Of a stretch of DNA of 64,000 nucleotides, positions 1-8,369 are shown one piece after another (position 1 is the first letter of the stretch; each line of letters starts with the position of its first letter). This DNA is from an uncultured Bacilli bacterium. Its GTDB lineage: Bacteria; Bacillota_I; Bacilli_A; RF39; UBA660. The translations under genes were made by a program, and so were the position numbers. The notes beneath the pieces are model-generated. The model was not told the origin of the DNA and searched no databases. It worked only from the letters and a program-made list of their open reading frames with translations. The DNA lies in contig CAKOJQ010000008.1 of assembly GCA_934090795.1 (NCBI GenBank), positions 1 to 64,000 of the forward strand, in the 5' to 3' direction.

Positions 1-80
1 TCAAAAAAATAAGGCTCTAGACCTTTTAAATAGAGGAAAAAGTTAAAAATAACTCCCCACTAGAAATTCTAGAGCCTAAA
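1..80 (-). terminator. Structured element / intrinsic terminator on the minus strand at the window edge
   Basis: Perfect 10-bp inverted repeat, arms 12-21 and 68-77 (AGGCTCTAGA / TCTAGAGCCT). The enclosed stretch holds a smaller hairpin (AGTTA-AAAA-TAACT, 41-54). On the minus strand the outer stem is followed directly by a U-rich run (complement of 1-11), as in a rho-independent terminator or a small structured RNA ending in one. It would belong to a minus-strand transcript leaving the window. The long loop is unusual for a plain terminator. Confidence 0.45.
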
Positions 81-112
81 TAATACTAGGTTGTAATAAA
101 CTTAGTTTTTTC

Positions 113-142
113 TTGCATAAATATTTCCTACATTCATACATT
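113..142 (+). promoter_or_regulatory. Possible sigma-E-type promoter of spoIVA
   Basis: CATACATT at 135-142 matches the sigma-E -10 consensus (CATACAnT) of Bacillus. An ATA-containing stretch (GCATAA, 115-120) lies roughly where the -35 would be. spoIVA is a sigma-E gene in Bacillus. The -35 match is weak, so this is inference. Confidence 0.35.
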
Positions 143-163
143 TTAATTGAAAGGAAAATAAGA

Positions 164-1642
164 ATGGAAAAGAAAGAGATAATAAGTAGCATCTCAACTT
201 GGGGAAATGGAGAAATATATTTAGGTGTTGTTGGAGCAGTTAGAACTGGTAAATCTACATTTATTAAAAAAGTAATAGAGAATTTTATTGTACCCAATAT
301 TGAAGATGAAGATTTAAAGAAAAGATGCATAGATGAATCCCCACAATCAGCTCCCGGTAAAACAATTATGACCATGGAACCTAAGTTTATTCCATCATCA
401 GGAGCAAATATTAAAATAGATGAATTTACTACCAATGTTAAACTAATAGATTGTGTTGGTTATGTAGTTAAAAGTGCAAATGGTTACGAGGATGAGTTAG
501 GAAACCCTAGGATGGTTAAAACACCTTGGTATGAAGAAGAAATCCCATTTATGGAGGCCGCTGAAATTGGTACTGAAAAAGTAATAAAAGATCATGCTAC
601 CATCGGAATCGTTATGACAACAGATGGATCATTTGGCGAGTTTACTAGAGGAGAAATAACAAGTACTGAAGAAAAAGTTATAACCGAGCTTAAAATGATT
701 AACAAACCATTTATCGTTATTTTAAATACAACTCATCCAGAAAAAGAAGAAACAAGAAATCTAGCTAAAAGTTTAACTGATAATTATGATGTTCCTGTTC
801 TTCCTGTAAACGTAGATAAAATGAATGAAAAGGATATGTATGAAATTTTAAAAACTGCCCTATATGAATTTCCAATTTTAGATATTGAAATTAATATTCC
901 ATCATGGGTTCATATGTTAAATAATGATCATCCAATAAAAGAAGAATATATAACTAAATTAAGAGAAAGCGTAGATGGTATAAGCAAACTTAAAGATGCT
1001 GATAAAATAATTAGTTATTATAAAGATAGTAAATATATAAATAAAGCCTATATTTCTAATGTTAATACTAAAACAGGCGTAGTTACATTAAATTTAGATT
1101 CATCAAATGAATTATATAATGAAACTTTAAAAGAATTACTTGGAGGTATTACTTTAAACAAAGGAAATCTTCTTAAAATATTTATGGATTATTCTAGTGG
1201 TAAAGATGAAATATCAAGTGTTAAAGATGCCTTAAAAATGGCTAAAGCAACAGGCTATGGTATTGTTTATCCAAGCTTATCAGATATGAAGCTATCTACT
1301 CCTGAAATTATTAAACAAGGCTCTAAATATGGGGTTAAGTTAAAAGCTTTAGCAAGTTCAATTCACTTAATGAAAGTTGATGTAGAAAGCACATTCGAGC
1401 CTATTATTGGAACTGAAATGCAAAGTAAAGAATTAATAAACTATATAATGAAGGATTATGAAAAAGATCCATCAAGCATTTGGAAAAGTGAAATATTTGG
1501 TCGTAGTTTAGATGTCATTGTTAAAGAGGGAATAGAAGCTAAATTATCTATGATGCCAGAAGCAACAAGATATAAATTATCTAACACAGTTACTAAAATT
1601 GTTAATAAAGGATCAAATAACTTAATAGCAATAGTTTTATAA
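164..1642 (+). CDS. spoIVA: Stage IV sporulation protein A (spore coat morphogenetic ATPase)
   Basis: 492 aa, the same length as Bacillus SpoIVA. The reading frame is open from 113, but ATG 164 is chosen because it follows the SD GAAAGGAA and gives the family N-terminus. The Walker A motif GAVRTGKST starts near residue 24, with Lys30 in the P-loop; the C-terminus ends in a short hydrophobic tail (LIAIVL), as in the family. SpoIVA binds and hydrolyses ATP, polymerises on the outer forespore membrane in the mother cell, and is the base on which coat and cortex are built. It is monocistronic, with a terminator about 50 bp downstream. Its presence is strong evidence for an endospore-forming lineage. 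Confidence 0.96.
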   Translation: MEKKEIISSISTWGNGEIYLGVVGAVRTGKSTFIKKVIENFIVPNIEDEDLKKRCIDESPQSAPGKTIMTMEPKFIPSSGANIKIDEFTTNVKLIDCVGYVVKSANGYEDELGNPRMVKTPWYEEEIPFMEAAEIGTEKVIKDHATIGIVMTTDGSFGEFTRGEITSTEEKVITELKMINKPFIVILNTTHPEKEETRNLAKSLTDNYDVPVLPVNVDKMNEKDMYEILKTALYEFPILDIEINIPSWVHMLNNDHPIKEEYITKLRESVDGISKLKDADKIISYYKDSKYINKAYISNVNTKTGVVTLNLDSSNELYNETLKELLGGITLNKGNLLKIFMDYSSGKDEISSVKDALKMAKATGYGIVYPSLSDMKLSTPEIIKQGSKYGVKLKALASSIHLMKVDVESTFEPIIGTEMQSKELINYIMKDYEKDPSSIWKSEIFGRSLDVIVKEGIEAKLSMMPEATRYKLSNTVTKIVNKGSNNLIAIVL

Positions 1643-1694
1643 AGATGTTACTACCCACAGCCTAGAAAATAATCTAAGTAATGTTGATAACTAT

Positions 1695-1722
1695 AAAAAT
1701 ACCCTAAACAGGTATTTTTATG
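1695..1722 (+). terminator. Rho-independent terminator of spoIVA
   Basis: A 9-bp stem, AAAAATACC (1695-1703) and GGTATTTTT (1711-1719), with a 7-nt loop; the 3' arm itself supplies the T tract. Confidence 0.75.
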
Positions 1723-1811
1723 TGGATAAGTGAATGAAAGTTGATGATAAACCACCTAGATTTATGGTCTTTTTTCGGTATAATTGTTATTGTACCGGGA
1801 GTTGTAAGATA

Positions 1812-2254
1812 TAACTAAAAATGAAAAATTATTTGAAAAAAATAAAATCCTCGATAAAAAAGATAAAATAATTGATAATAAGGATAAAAAAATAAGTGAA
1901 CTTGAAGAAGAAATCGTGAGACTTAAAAGTCTACTTTCAACAGATGTAATTAAATCAGGACTACCTACAAGTCAAACTTCAATCAATAAAATAGTTACAT
2001 TTTATCCTGTAATTTTCTTTGAACCTATTGAAAAGTCAAGACATTTAGTATATAATAAATATCGCTTCTATAAGGGATTACTTTATTTCAAAAAAACTAA
2101 AAAGAAGGAAATTATGCAAGAATATACTTATACTGAAACAAAAATAGCTAAATTTATAGATTATCAAGTAAAAGTAGAAAAAGATTATTTAGATTTATTA
2201 TTACTAACGCTAATGATGATTCTTATGTTTCAAAATTCAAAAGCGATTTTGTAA
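1812..2254 (+). pseudogene. Decayed transposase-like remnant (IS66-type N-terminus) joined to unrelated sequence
   Basis: The frame is open from about 1812 without a start codon. It encodes a Lys-rich coiled coil followed by LEEEIVRLKSLLSTD and SGLPTSQTSINK (to about 1990), the pattern of the N-terminal coiled coil and 'NSGlPTSqTpinK' segment of IS66-family TnpC proteins. The match stops abruptly and the frame continues into sequence I do not recognise. The rest of the transposase and its terminal repeats are missing. No IS ends could be identified. The assignment rests on recalled family pattern only. Confidence 0.5.
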
Positions 2255-2275
2255 TATGTGATTGTTCAATCAGCA

Positions 2276-2542
2276 ATGTTTCAACAATATAAAGAAAAAG
2301 ATGTTATAGATAGCGTTTGTTTAGGTTTTAAAGGTTCTGCATAATGGGCTCAATATTTTTACGAAAGATATCGTAACAAACTGTGGAAAGAACAAGAAAC
2401 AAAATTTTTATTTATGATTAAAGATGAATTATCTATTAATGAATATAAAATAGAAGAAGAATCATCTATCAATATTCAAGAACAAAGTAGACTTAGATTG
2501 GTGGAAAAACTAACACCACCAAGAAATACAGGTAATAAATAA
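2276..2542 (+). pseudogene. Remnant of an unknown gene with an internal stop
   Basis: The frame starting at ATG 2276 reads through one TAA (near 2342) into WAQYFYERYRNKLWKEQ and continues open to 2542. It ends 11 bp before the next gene, so it was probably the upstream partner of that gene in a two-gene operon. Codon use resembles neighbouring genes. No family is recognised. Confidence 0.4.
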
Positions 2543-2553
2543 GGTGATATAAA

Positions 2554-3321
2554 ATGGAAAAAAAAGATTTAGAATTATTTTATGTTTTGCCATATACAAA
2601 AAAATACATTGCTGGTTATCATTATTATAATGATGACATATGCTGTAATGATTATAAAAATGCTTCTTTCAACACGTGGTATGGAAATTCCTTGTTTTTT
2701 GATACAGAAAAAGATTTATTAAATTATTTTTATCAAAATCCACATACACCAATTCCTATAGTTTATAAAATTAGATATGTAGGAAATTTTAAAGGATTAG
2801 ATGATGTAATTCAAATAACTAATTTATTGAATAATGCAACATTGTTTTATACCATTCTCAATCCAAAAAGTTATGCATACTTTGATTTTAATAGTAGTGA
2901 ATTTTGTGGAAAATATGTATGGCGAGATAATATTTTAAAACAGATTGAAGAAAGCAAATTTAGACTTAAAGATATGTATGAAGAATTTAGTAAACGAGGT
3001 ATTAAATTAAAATGTAATGTATTAAATAAACATTTAGATAAAACAAATTTTTTTGAATTTATTGGAGATCCATATTACATAGTTGATGCAATCAAAATGA
3101 AAGATAAACAACTAATTTTATATAGAGATAATTATAATAAACTAAGACCATATGAAATCGAAAAATTTTTAAAACAGCATTTATCGGCTGAAGAAGTAAA
3201 CAGACTATTATGTGAATCAGAAAATCCATTACAAGAAATATTTTTTGGTTCAATTGATTCTGTTAAGGAACAAAGTGGACCTGTTTTGCTAAAGAGAAAA
3301 AATCCACCGAAACATAAATAA
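2554..3321 (+). CDS. Hypothetical protein, 255 aa
   Basis: I do not recognise this protein. It is soluble (no membrane segment), rich in Tyr and Phe in the first 120 residues, and has a basic C-terminal tail (LLKRKNPPKHK). The start ATG follows a good SD (AAGGTGAT, spacing about 5). It lies just after a broken gene and among transposon debris, so it looks like accessory, possibly horizontally acquired cargo. A hairpin terminator follows at 3327-3369. Confidence 0.7.
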   Translation: MEKKDLELFYVLPYTKKYIAGYHYYNDDICCNDYKNASFNTWYGNSLFFDTEKDLLNYFYQNPHTPIPIVYKIRYVGNFKGLDDVIQITNLLNNATLFYTILNPKSYAYFDFNSSEFCGKYVWRDNILKQIEESKFRLKDMYEEFSKRGIKLKCNVLNKHLDKTNFFEFIGDPYYIVDAIKMKDKQLILYRDNYNKLRPYEIEKFLKQHLSAEEVNRLLCESENPLQEIFFGSIDSVKEQSGPVLLKRKNPPKHK

Positions 3322-3326
3322 TAATA

Positions 3327-3369
3327 AAAAGATGATAAAGAGTGTGATTATTTCTCGGAATCATCTTTT
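3327..3369 (+). terminator. Hairpin after the 255-aa gene
   Basis: 10-bp stem AAAAGATGAT (3327-3336) / ATCATCTTTT (3360-3369) with a 23-nt loop. The self-complementary ends (A4/T4) allow action on either strand. Confidence 0.55.
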
Positions 3370-3429
3370 GAGTTTGTAAATAAATTTTCTTAAATAAGAA
3401 ATTTTTTCATGACACAATAAAAGAAATAA

Positions 3430-3466
3430 AGATAACATTTAAAAGTGTTGTCTTTTCTATTTTTTT
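3430..3466 (+). terminator. Intrinsic terminator
   Basis: 8-bp stem AGATAACA (3430-3437) / TGTTGTCT (3446-3453) with one G-U pair, followed by a T-rich run to 3466. Confidence 0.65.
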
Positions 3467-3512
3467 AGGAAATATATATGATATATTATACTAGATAATT
3501 AAGGGAGAAAAA

Positions 3513-4130
3513 ATGATAAAATTAAATGGAGGTGATACTCTTGCTATTAAGATTGAAAATTATAATAAAGAATTTGATGGAAAATATTTTCTTTTTATAA
3601 AAACTGAAGATTTTAGTGAAAAATATGATAATACTACCTCTAAAAAATTGTTTAGAGCCAAACTAATTGATTCCATCAATTATGTAGATTTTAACACTAT
3701 AAATAATTTAGAGTATATAAAAAAAGAACTTATCTTATGGGAAAGAAGATTTTATCCATATATTGGACTTGAAACATATGATGATGCTGAGAAAAATCGA
3801 AAAACAATATTTTACCCGGATGAATATAATTATTTATACTCTTATATATTTGAACTAAATATTACCAAAAAAGATTTAGATAAATTTATATACTTAGGTA
3901 ATTACAAAGTTGATTTACCAAAAGAACTAATACCTTCATTACCAACATTAACATTTATACATATTGAAAAACCAAGGGACTTTATATCAGAGTTAATAGA
4001 TAATTATTGCTGGTTTAATTTAAGAAAAAGTATTTTTTTCACTGAAGAAGGAATAGAAAAATATAAAAAACTGGGTAAATTGATTAAAGATATATCTAAC
4101 AATAAACCAAAAGAATTTAAAAGAGATTAA
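3513..4130 (+). CDS. Hypothetical protein, 205 aa
   Basis: SD GGGAG just before ATG 3513. The first 50 residues (GDTLAIKIENYNKEFDGKYFLFIKTED) have the shape of a small beta-barrel 'GDxxxIKxxdGKY' start, as seen in some immunity-protein and phage-associated families, but no family can be named with confidence. No signal peptide or membrane span. It stands alone between terminators, next to the decayed mobile remnants, and is probably accessory. Confidence 0.65.
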   Translation: MIKLNGGDTLAIKIENYNKEFDGKYFLFIKTEDFSEKYDNTTSKKLFRAKLIDSINYVDFNTINNLEYIKKELILWERRFYPYIGLETYDDAEKNRKTIFYPDEYNYLYSYIFELNITKKDLDKFIYLGNYKVDLPKELIPSLPTLTFIHIEKPRDFISELIDNYCWFNLRKSIFFTEEGIEKYKKLGKLIKDISNNKPKEFKRD

Positions 4131-4219
4131 TATTTGTTTAATTTAATTATATTCTTAGATAAAATCGTATGTTTTTTTTAAAAAATAGCCCTTTTTTATT
4201 GCATTTTGTCCCTAGTTTT

Positions 4220-4248
4220 GGTAAATTTTATTTGTAGGGTAATTTACC
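4220..4248 (+). promoter_or_regulatory. Inverted repeat in the leader of the HU gene
   Basis: Perfect 8-bp inverted repeat GGTAAATT (4220-4227) / AATTTACC (4241-4248) with a 13-nt loop, ending 30 bp before the HU start codon and 17 bp before its SD. It could be a leader hairpin or an operator. No direct evidence of function. Confidence 0.35.
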
Positions 4249-4278
4249 TTATAAAATTAATAATAGGAGGAAGTCAAA

Positions 4279-4551
4279 ATGACTAAACAAGAATTAGTAG
4301 AATTTATTGCTACTGAAGCAAATATGAGTAAAGCTGAAGCTCTAAGAGCATTAGATGCAACACTTGCTGGTATCACTGAAGCACTTAAAAAAGGTGGCAA
4401 AGTTTCATTAGTTGGATTTGGAACATTTGCTGCTAAAGAAAGAGCTGCTAGAGAAGGAATTAATCCTTTAACTAAAGAAAAGATTTCAATCCCTGCTAAA
4501 GTTGCTCCAACATTTAAAGCTGGAAACAAATTAAAAGACGCTTTAAATTAA
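4279..4551 (+). CDS. hup: DNA-binding protein HU
   Basis: 90 aa, the normal HU length. The HU/IHF signature is present (GFGTFAAKERAAREGINPLTK, residues about 47-67), followed by the conserved IPAKVAPTFKAGNKLKDA C-terminus. The DNA-intercalating Pro is retained (NPLT), but the usual Arg before it is Ile. HU dimers bend and compact DNA non-specifically. Strong SD (AGGAGG) and its own terminator make it a single-gene unit. Confidence 0.95.
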   Translation: MTKQELVEFIATEANMSKAEALRALDATLAGITEALKKGGKVSLVGFGTFAAKERAAREGINPLTKEKISIPAKVAPTFKAGNKLKDALN

Positions 4552-4557
4552 TTTGTT

Positions 4558-4582
4558 AAAGAAGCATATAGCTTCTTTTTAT
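4558..4582 (+). terminator. Terminator of hup
   Basis: Stem AAAGAAGC (4558-4565) / GCTTCTTT (4571-4578), loop ATATA, followed by a T-rich tract. Confidence 0.8.
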
Positions 4583-4623
4583 TTTGCACCATTTATCGAA
4601 CAAAAGTGTTATTTTTTTTATAA

Positions 4624-4657
4624 AGCACTTGAAAAAAACAAAAAAAAGTGCTACTAT
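4624..4657 (+). promoter_or_regulatory. Promoter of the first sigma-factor gene, overlapped by an inverted repeat
   Basis: -35 TTGAAA (4629-4634), 17-bp spacer, -10 TACTAT (4652-4657). A perfect 7-bp inverted repeat, AGCACTT (4624-4630) and AAGTGCT (4646-4652), straddles the -35 to -10 region, so it could be an operator. Confidence 0.6.
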
Positions 4658-4691
4658 ATATGCAATTTCGAAAAAGGAAAGGGGATATTTT

Positions 4692-5861
4692 ATGAAAAAT
4701 GAAAAAATGGAAAAAATTAATAATTTTATTAACGAAAACTTTATTGACAGTGATACAGAGGCATATAATAATCTAGAAAAATTAATTAATTTTGTAACCT
4801 CTAAAAATTATAATTTTGCAACTGCAGATGATTCATATGATTTAGAATTACTTATAGATAACAATAAATTATTTAAAAATATGCTAGACATTCTATGCGT
4901 AAAAGAGAATATTAAGAAATTAAAAACATTAAAATTAGATTTTATAGCTAAGTTAATTGAAGCATACGAAACATATAGTGTTACTAATAAATTAGATGAT
5001 GAAGATTTAGAAGAGTTAGAGTTATATTCATCAGTTGATGAAATGGATCCTGTTGCGTTATATATTAAAAGTCTTCCATCAAAATTATTATCAAGAGAAG
5101 AAGTAAATGAACTATACAAAAAAATTGAAAATGGCGATCATGAAGCATTTAATGAAATAATTACTCACAATTTAAGATTAGTAATTTCTGTAGCGAAAAA
5201 ATATCAAAATCGCGGGTCAGAATTACTAGATTTAATACAAGCTGGAAACGAAGGTTTAATAAGAGCAGCTGAAAAATACGATTATAAATTAGGTTGGACA
5301 TTTTCAACATATGCAAGATGGTGGATAAGACAAGCAATAGCTAGATCTATTGCTAATGAATCTAGAAATATTAGAATACCTGTTCATACTTTTGATTTAT
5401 TTCTTAAAATAAAAAAATATAATTATGACTTTTTTAAATTATATAATAGATATCCTAATGAAGAAGATATAGCAGCTGGATTAAACATAAAAGAAAGTAT
5501 AGTTGTAGAATGTTTGAACAATATGAATGATACTTTATCCTTAAATCAAAAAGTAGTTGGTGCAGGTGTAGATGATAGCGAAACAGAGCTTCAAGAATTT
5601 ATAACAGATGATAGCACTATTGAAAATGATCCGGATAAAGTAATCTTTGAACAAGAATTTAACTTTGCTTTAAATAATTTAACAAATTTAACCAAAAGAG
5701 AATTAGAAGTAATTAAATATCGTTTTGGTTTTTGGGGTAAAGTTTACAAACTTGAAGAAATTGGTCAGATTTATGGTGTAACAAGAGAAAGAATTAGACA
5801 AATAGAATCTAAAGCAACAAGAAAATTAAAGAAAAATAGATATATTCAAAAATTTCGTTAG
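4692..5861 (+). CDS. RpoD-like (group 2) sigma-70 family RNA polymerase sigma factor, copy A
   Basis: 389 aa from ATG 4692, after SD AAAGGAAAGGGG. The frame is open upstream to 4584 but without an RBS. Residues 1-115 form a lineage-specific helical N-terminus; region 1.2 lies near 117-150, region 2 near 152-230 (DLIQAGNEGLIRAAEKYDY, FSTYARWWIRQAI with both -10-melting Trp residues), then region 3, and region 4 near the C-terminus (VTRERIRQIESKATRKLKK helix-turn-helix). It lacks the usual SigA neighbour dnaG, and a very similar paralogue follows directly, so it is probably an alternative group 2 sigma factor rather than the housekeeping one. The promoter recognised is unknown. Confidence 0.85.
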   Translation: MKNEKMEKINNFINENFIDSDTEAYNNLEKLINFVTSKNYNFATADDSYDLELLIDNNKLFKNMLDILCVKENIKKLKTLKLDFIAKLIEAYETYSVTNKLDDEDLEELELYSSVDEMDPVALYIKSLPSKLLSREEVNELYKKIENGDHEAFNEIITHNLRLVISVAKKYQNRGSELLDLIQAGNEGLIRAAEKYDYKLGWTFSTYARWWIRQAIARSIANESRNIRIPVHTFDLFLKIKKYNYDFFKLYNRYPNEEDIAAGLNIKESIVVECLNNMNDTLSLNQKVVGAGVDDSETELQEFITDDSTIENDPDKVIFEQEFNFALNNLTNLTKRELEVIKYRFGFWGKVYKLEEIGQIYGVTRERIRQIESKATRKLKKNRYIQKFR

Positions 5862-5866
5862 TATAT

Positions 5867-5892
5867 AAGATAACCAAAAGGTTATCTTTTTT
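5867..5892 (+). terminator. Terminator of sigma copy A
   Basis: Stem AAGATAACC (5867-5875) / GGTTATCTT (5880-5888), loop AAAA, followed by T's. Confidence 0.8.
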
Positions 5893-5925
5893 CAAATAAC
5901 TGTTTGTATTTTTTTTCTAAAACAC

Positions 5926-5954
5926 TTGTAAATCCAACATATGTATGGTATAAT
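5926..5954 (+). promoter_or_regulatory. Promoter of the second sigma-factor gene
   Basis: -35 TTGTAA (5926-5931), exactly 17 bp, perfect -10 TATAAT (5949-5954). The start codon of the gene is 28 bp downstream. Confidence 0.75.
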
Positions 5955-5981
5955 ACAGGCACTTAATGGGGGATATGTAAA

Positions 5982-7199
5982 ATGAATAATATAGATTTTT
6001 TAAAAATAGAAAAAATAACAAATTATATAAGTAATAATTTTAAAGACGAAAATAATTATCAAAACAATGTAAATTTATTAAAATTTATAAAAAAGGAAAA
6101 TATAGTACTTAATGGTGAGGAAATGATATATTTAATTAATAGTAATGCTTCTTTTAAATTAACTATAAAAGAGCTAATTGAATCAGGCAAAATTTCTAAG
6201 TTAAATGATGTAAAGTTTGTGAAATTAGCCATAAAAAGTATAAGATTTTTAGATGCAATGGATACTGAAGAACGTGAAGAAGAAATACTTGATGATACTA
6301 ATTTAAATTTAGTTAATCTAGGTGAAACATATTTCGAAGAAGCAATTCAACAATATATAAAACAATTACCACAAAAAATTTTAACATATAAAGAAACAAT
6401 CGAATTATTTAAAAGATACGAAAATGGAGATAATGAAGCGTTTGACCAATTAATATATTATAACCTAAGATTATCAGTGGCTATTGCTAAAAAATTTCTA
6501 AATTCTGGCGTTGACATTTTGGATTTAATTCAAGCAGGAAATGAAGGATTAATAAAAGCAGTAAATAGATACAATTATAGAATGGGAGTAAAATTCTCAA
6601 CTTATGCAACTTATTGGCTTAGACAATATATCAGTAGGTCAATTGATAATGAATCTAGAATCATTAGAATACCAGTTAATGTAAGTCAAGATATAGTAAA
6701 AGTAAGAAAAGTATTATCATATTATTACAATGAATGTGGTATTGAACCAACAATAGAACAAATATCTTTAGAAACAAAATTATCACCATCAAGCATTCAA
6801 GATGCTTTAGAAAATATGGATGATGCTATTTCTTATAATAATAAAGTAAATAATGATGGAGATTCTTGCGATGAAGTAGAACTAATTGATTTAATTTCCG
6901 ATGATTACAAGTCAGTAAACTATACCGAAGATAAAATATTTAACAGTCAAGTAAGAACTGCTTTAAGTAATATTCAAAACTTAACTCTCAACGAAAGAAA
7001 AGTAATTTATTATCGTTTTGGTTTTAAAGATGGAGTTACTTACACTTTAGAATCAACTGGAAATATTTTAGGAATAACAAGAGAAAGAGTTAGACAAATT
7101 GAAAAAAATGCAATAAAAAAATTAAAAATTAGTTCTGAATTTCAAAAATTATGTCAAGATGAAACTTATCGTGAAAGAAGACATGGCTTACATAGATGA
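5982..7199 (+). CDS. RpoD-like (group 2) sigma-70 family RNA polymerase sigma factor, copy B
   Basis: 405 aa, SD GGGGGA. Same architecture as copy A: helical N-terminus of about 115 residues, region 1.2, region 2 (DLIQAGNEGLIKAVNRYNY, FSTYATYWLRQYI), region 3 and region 4 (ITRERVRQIEKNAIKKLK). The first of the two region-2.3 aromatic residues that flip the -10 base is Tyr here rather than Trp, and region 2.4 differs from copy A, so promoter preference may differ. It has its own near-consensus promoter. Its C-terminal tail (DETYRERRHGLHR) is extra. A decayed third paralogue follows. Confidence 0.85.
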   Translation: MNNIDFLKIEKITNYISNNFKDENNYQNNVNLLKFIKKENIVLNGEEMIYLINSNASFKLTIKELIESGKISKLNDVKFVKLAIKSIRFLDAMDTEEREEEILDDTNLNLVNLGETYFEEAIQQYIKQLPQKILTYKETIELFKRYENGDNEAFDQLIYYNLRLSVAIAKKFLNSGVDILDLIQAGNEGLIKAVNRYNYRMGVKFSTYATYWLRQYISRSIDNESRIIRIPVNVSQDIVKVRKVLSYYYNECGIEPTIEQISLETKLSPSSIQDALENMDDAISYNNKVNNDGDSCDEVELIDLISDDYKSVNYTEDKIFNSQVRTALSNIQNLTLNERKVIYYRFGFKDGVTYTLESTGNILGITRERVRQIEKNAIKKLKISSEFQKLCQDETYRERRHGLHR

Positions 7200-7223
7200 T
7201 AAATCATTAAATAAAGCATATAA

Positions 7224-7918
7224 GAAGTAATATTTTTATTAAATTCAAGTGAAAAACTATACGAAATAGTTGGAAATTATTGTGATAACTTAGATTATAA
7301 AAATATTAATAATAAAATAGTAATGAAATTTTATAAATATTATAATTTTATAAAAAATTTGAACTTAGCAGCAAAAATATCAAATATTGATGTGAATAGC
7401 AAAGTATATGATGAAGAACAAATTAATGGTTTAACCGTTTATTATGATAGCTTACCATTTATCATACGAAATATGGAGTTATGCCATCACTAAATGATAT
7501 ATCAATAAATTTAAACATGAACGTTGATAAAGTAAAGAAATGTCTACTATTACTTATAGAAAGTGAAGTATCTTTAAATGCTCTTATATCGAATAGTAAA
7601 AATTTTGAAGGATTCTCATATGAAAATGAGTTAATGGATATTATTAGTGAATCAAGTGATAAGATAGAAGAATTTGAAAAAAAGTACTTAGAACGACTAT
7701 TAAAAGAAAAAGTAATAAAAGCTCCATATATTAGTAAAAGAGATAAAGAAATAATATTATATCGTTTCGGATTTATTACAGGTGAAGAAGAAAAATTAGA
7801 AACAATTGGAGATATTTATGGAATCACTAAAGAAAGAGTAAGAATAGTCATAAAGAATTCTCTAGAGCTATTAAAAAATGATCAAAATATTAAAGCGTTA
7901 AAATCAAGCATATTATAA
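7224..7918 (+). pseudogene. Third RpoD-like sigma paralogue with region 2 deleted
   Basis: 7224-7480 (frame open after a TAA) encodes an N-terminal domain matching residues about 50-125 of copies A and B (LLNSSEKLYEIVGNYC to YYDSLPFII). From about 7475 the reading frame shifts and continues as region 3 (MPSLNDISINLNMNVDKV, from ATG 7481) and region 4 (GITKERVRIVIKNSLELLK). The extreme N-terminus and all of region 2, the core-binding and -10-recognition part, are missing. A 145-aa region 3-4 fragment could still be translated from 7481, but the whole is best read as an internally deleted pseudogene. Confidence 0.75.
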
Positions 7919-7995
7919 AAAATAGAAAATAGTTAAAATTTATAGACATTATAGAAAATATTTGATATATTAATTATGTTTGTAATTAATTTATA

Positions 7996-8062
7996 AACCG
8001 CACTGAAAAGGTAAAAAGTTGCATTGGCACACCTTAAAGGCGAGTCCTAAAAGATGGGAGGA
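7996..8062 (+). promoter_or_regulatory. Ribosomal protein L21 leader (putative autoregulatory RNA)
   Basis: The leader immediately before rplU contains GCATTGGCACACC and AAAGGCGAGTCC just ahead of the SD GGGAGG. This resembles the L21 leader family (Rfam L21_leader) of low-GC Gram-positives, in which L21 binds its own mRNA. Identified by pattern and position only. Confidence 0.5.
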
Positions 8063-8068
8063 AAATTA

Positions 8069-8368
8069 ATGAAAGCTATATTTGTTACAGGTGGTAAACA
8101 ATATTATGTTGCTGAAGGTGACGAAATCTTTGTAGAAAAATTAGATGCTGAAGTTGGTTCTACAATTGATTTTACTGATGTGTTAGCTGTTGGCGAAAAA
8201 ACTGGAACTCCATACGTTAAAGGAGCTAAAGTTATTTGCGAAGTTGTAAAACATGGTAAACAAAAGAAAATTTTAGTGTTTAAATATAGACCTAAAAAGA
8301 AATATCGTCTAACTAAAGGACATAGACAACCATATACTAAATTAGTAGTTAAATCTATAGTTGGTTAA
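8069..8368 (+). CDS. rplU: 50S ribosomal protein L21
   Basis: 99 aa. ATG 8069 is chosen over the in-frame ATG 8054 because the SD GGGAGG lies between them. Typical L21 features are the N-terminus MKAIFVTGGKQYYV, the central KVICEVVKHGKQKKILVFKY and the basic C-terminus YRLTKGHRQPYTKLVV. It opens the rplU-prp-rpmA operon conserved in Firmicutes; in Bacillus this operon lies just after spoIVFB, here about 11 kb before it. Confidence 0.96.
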   Translation: MKAIFVTGGKQYYVAEGDEIFVEKLDAEVGSTIDFTDVLAVGEKTGTPYVKGAKVICEVVKHGKQKKILVFKYRPKKKYRLTKGHRQPYTKLVVKSIVG

Positions 8369-8369
8369 T

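Noticed and set aside
76..435. Minus-strand 119-aa open frame over the start of spoIVA
   Set aside because: Shadow of the spoIVA reading frame; no SD, and composition is that of a reverse translation.
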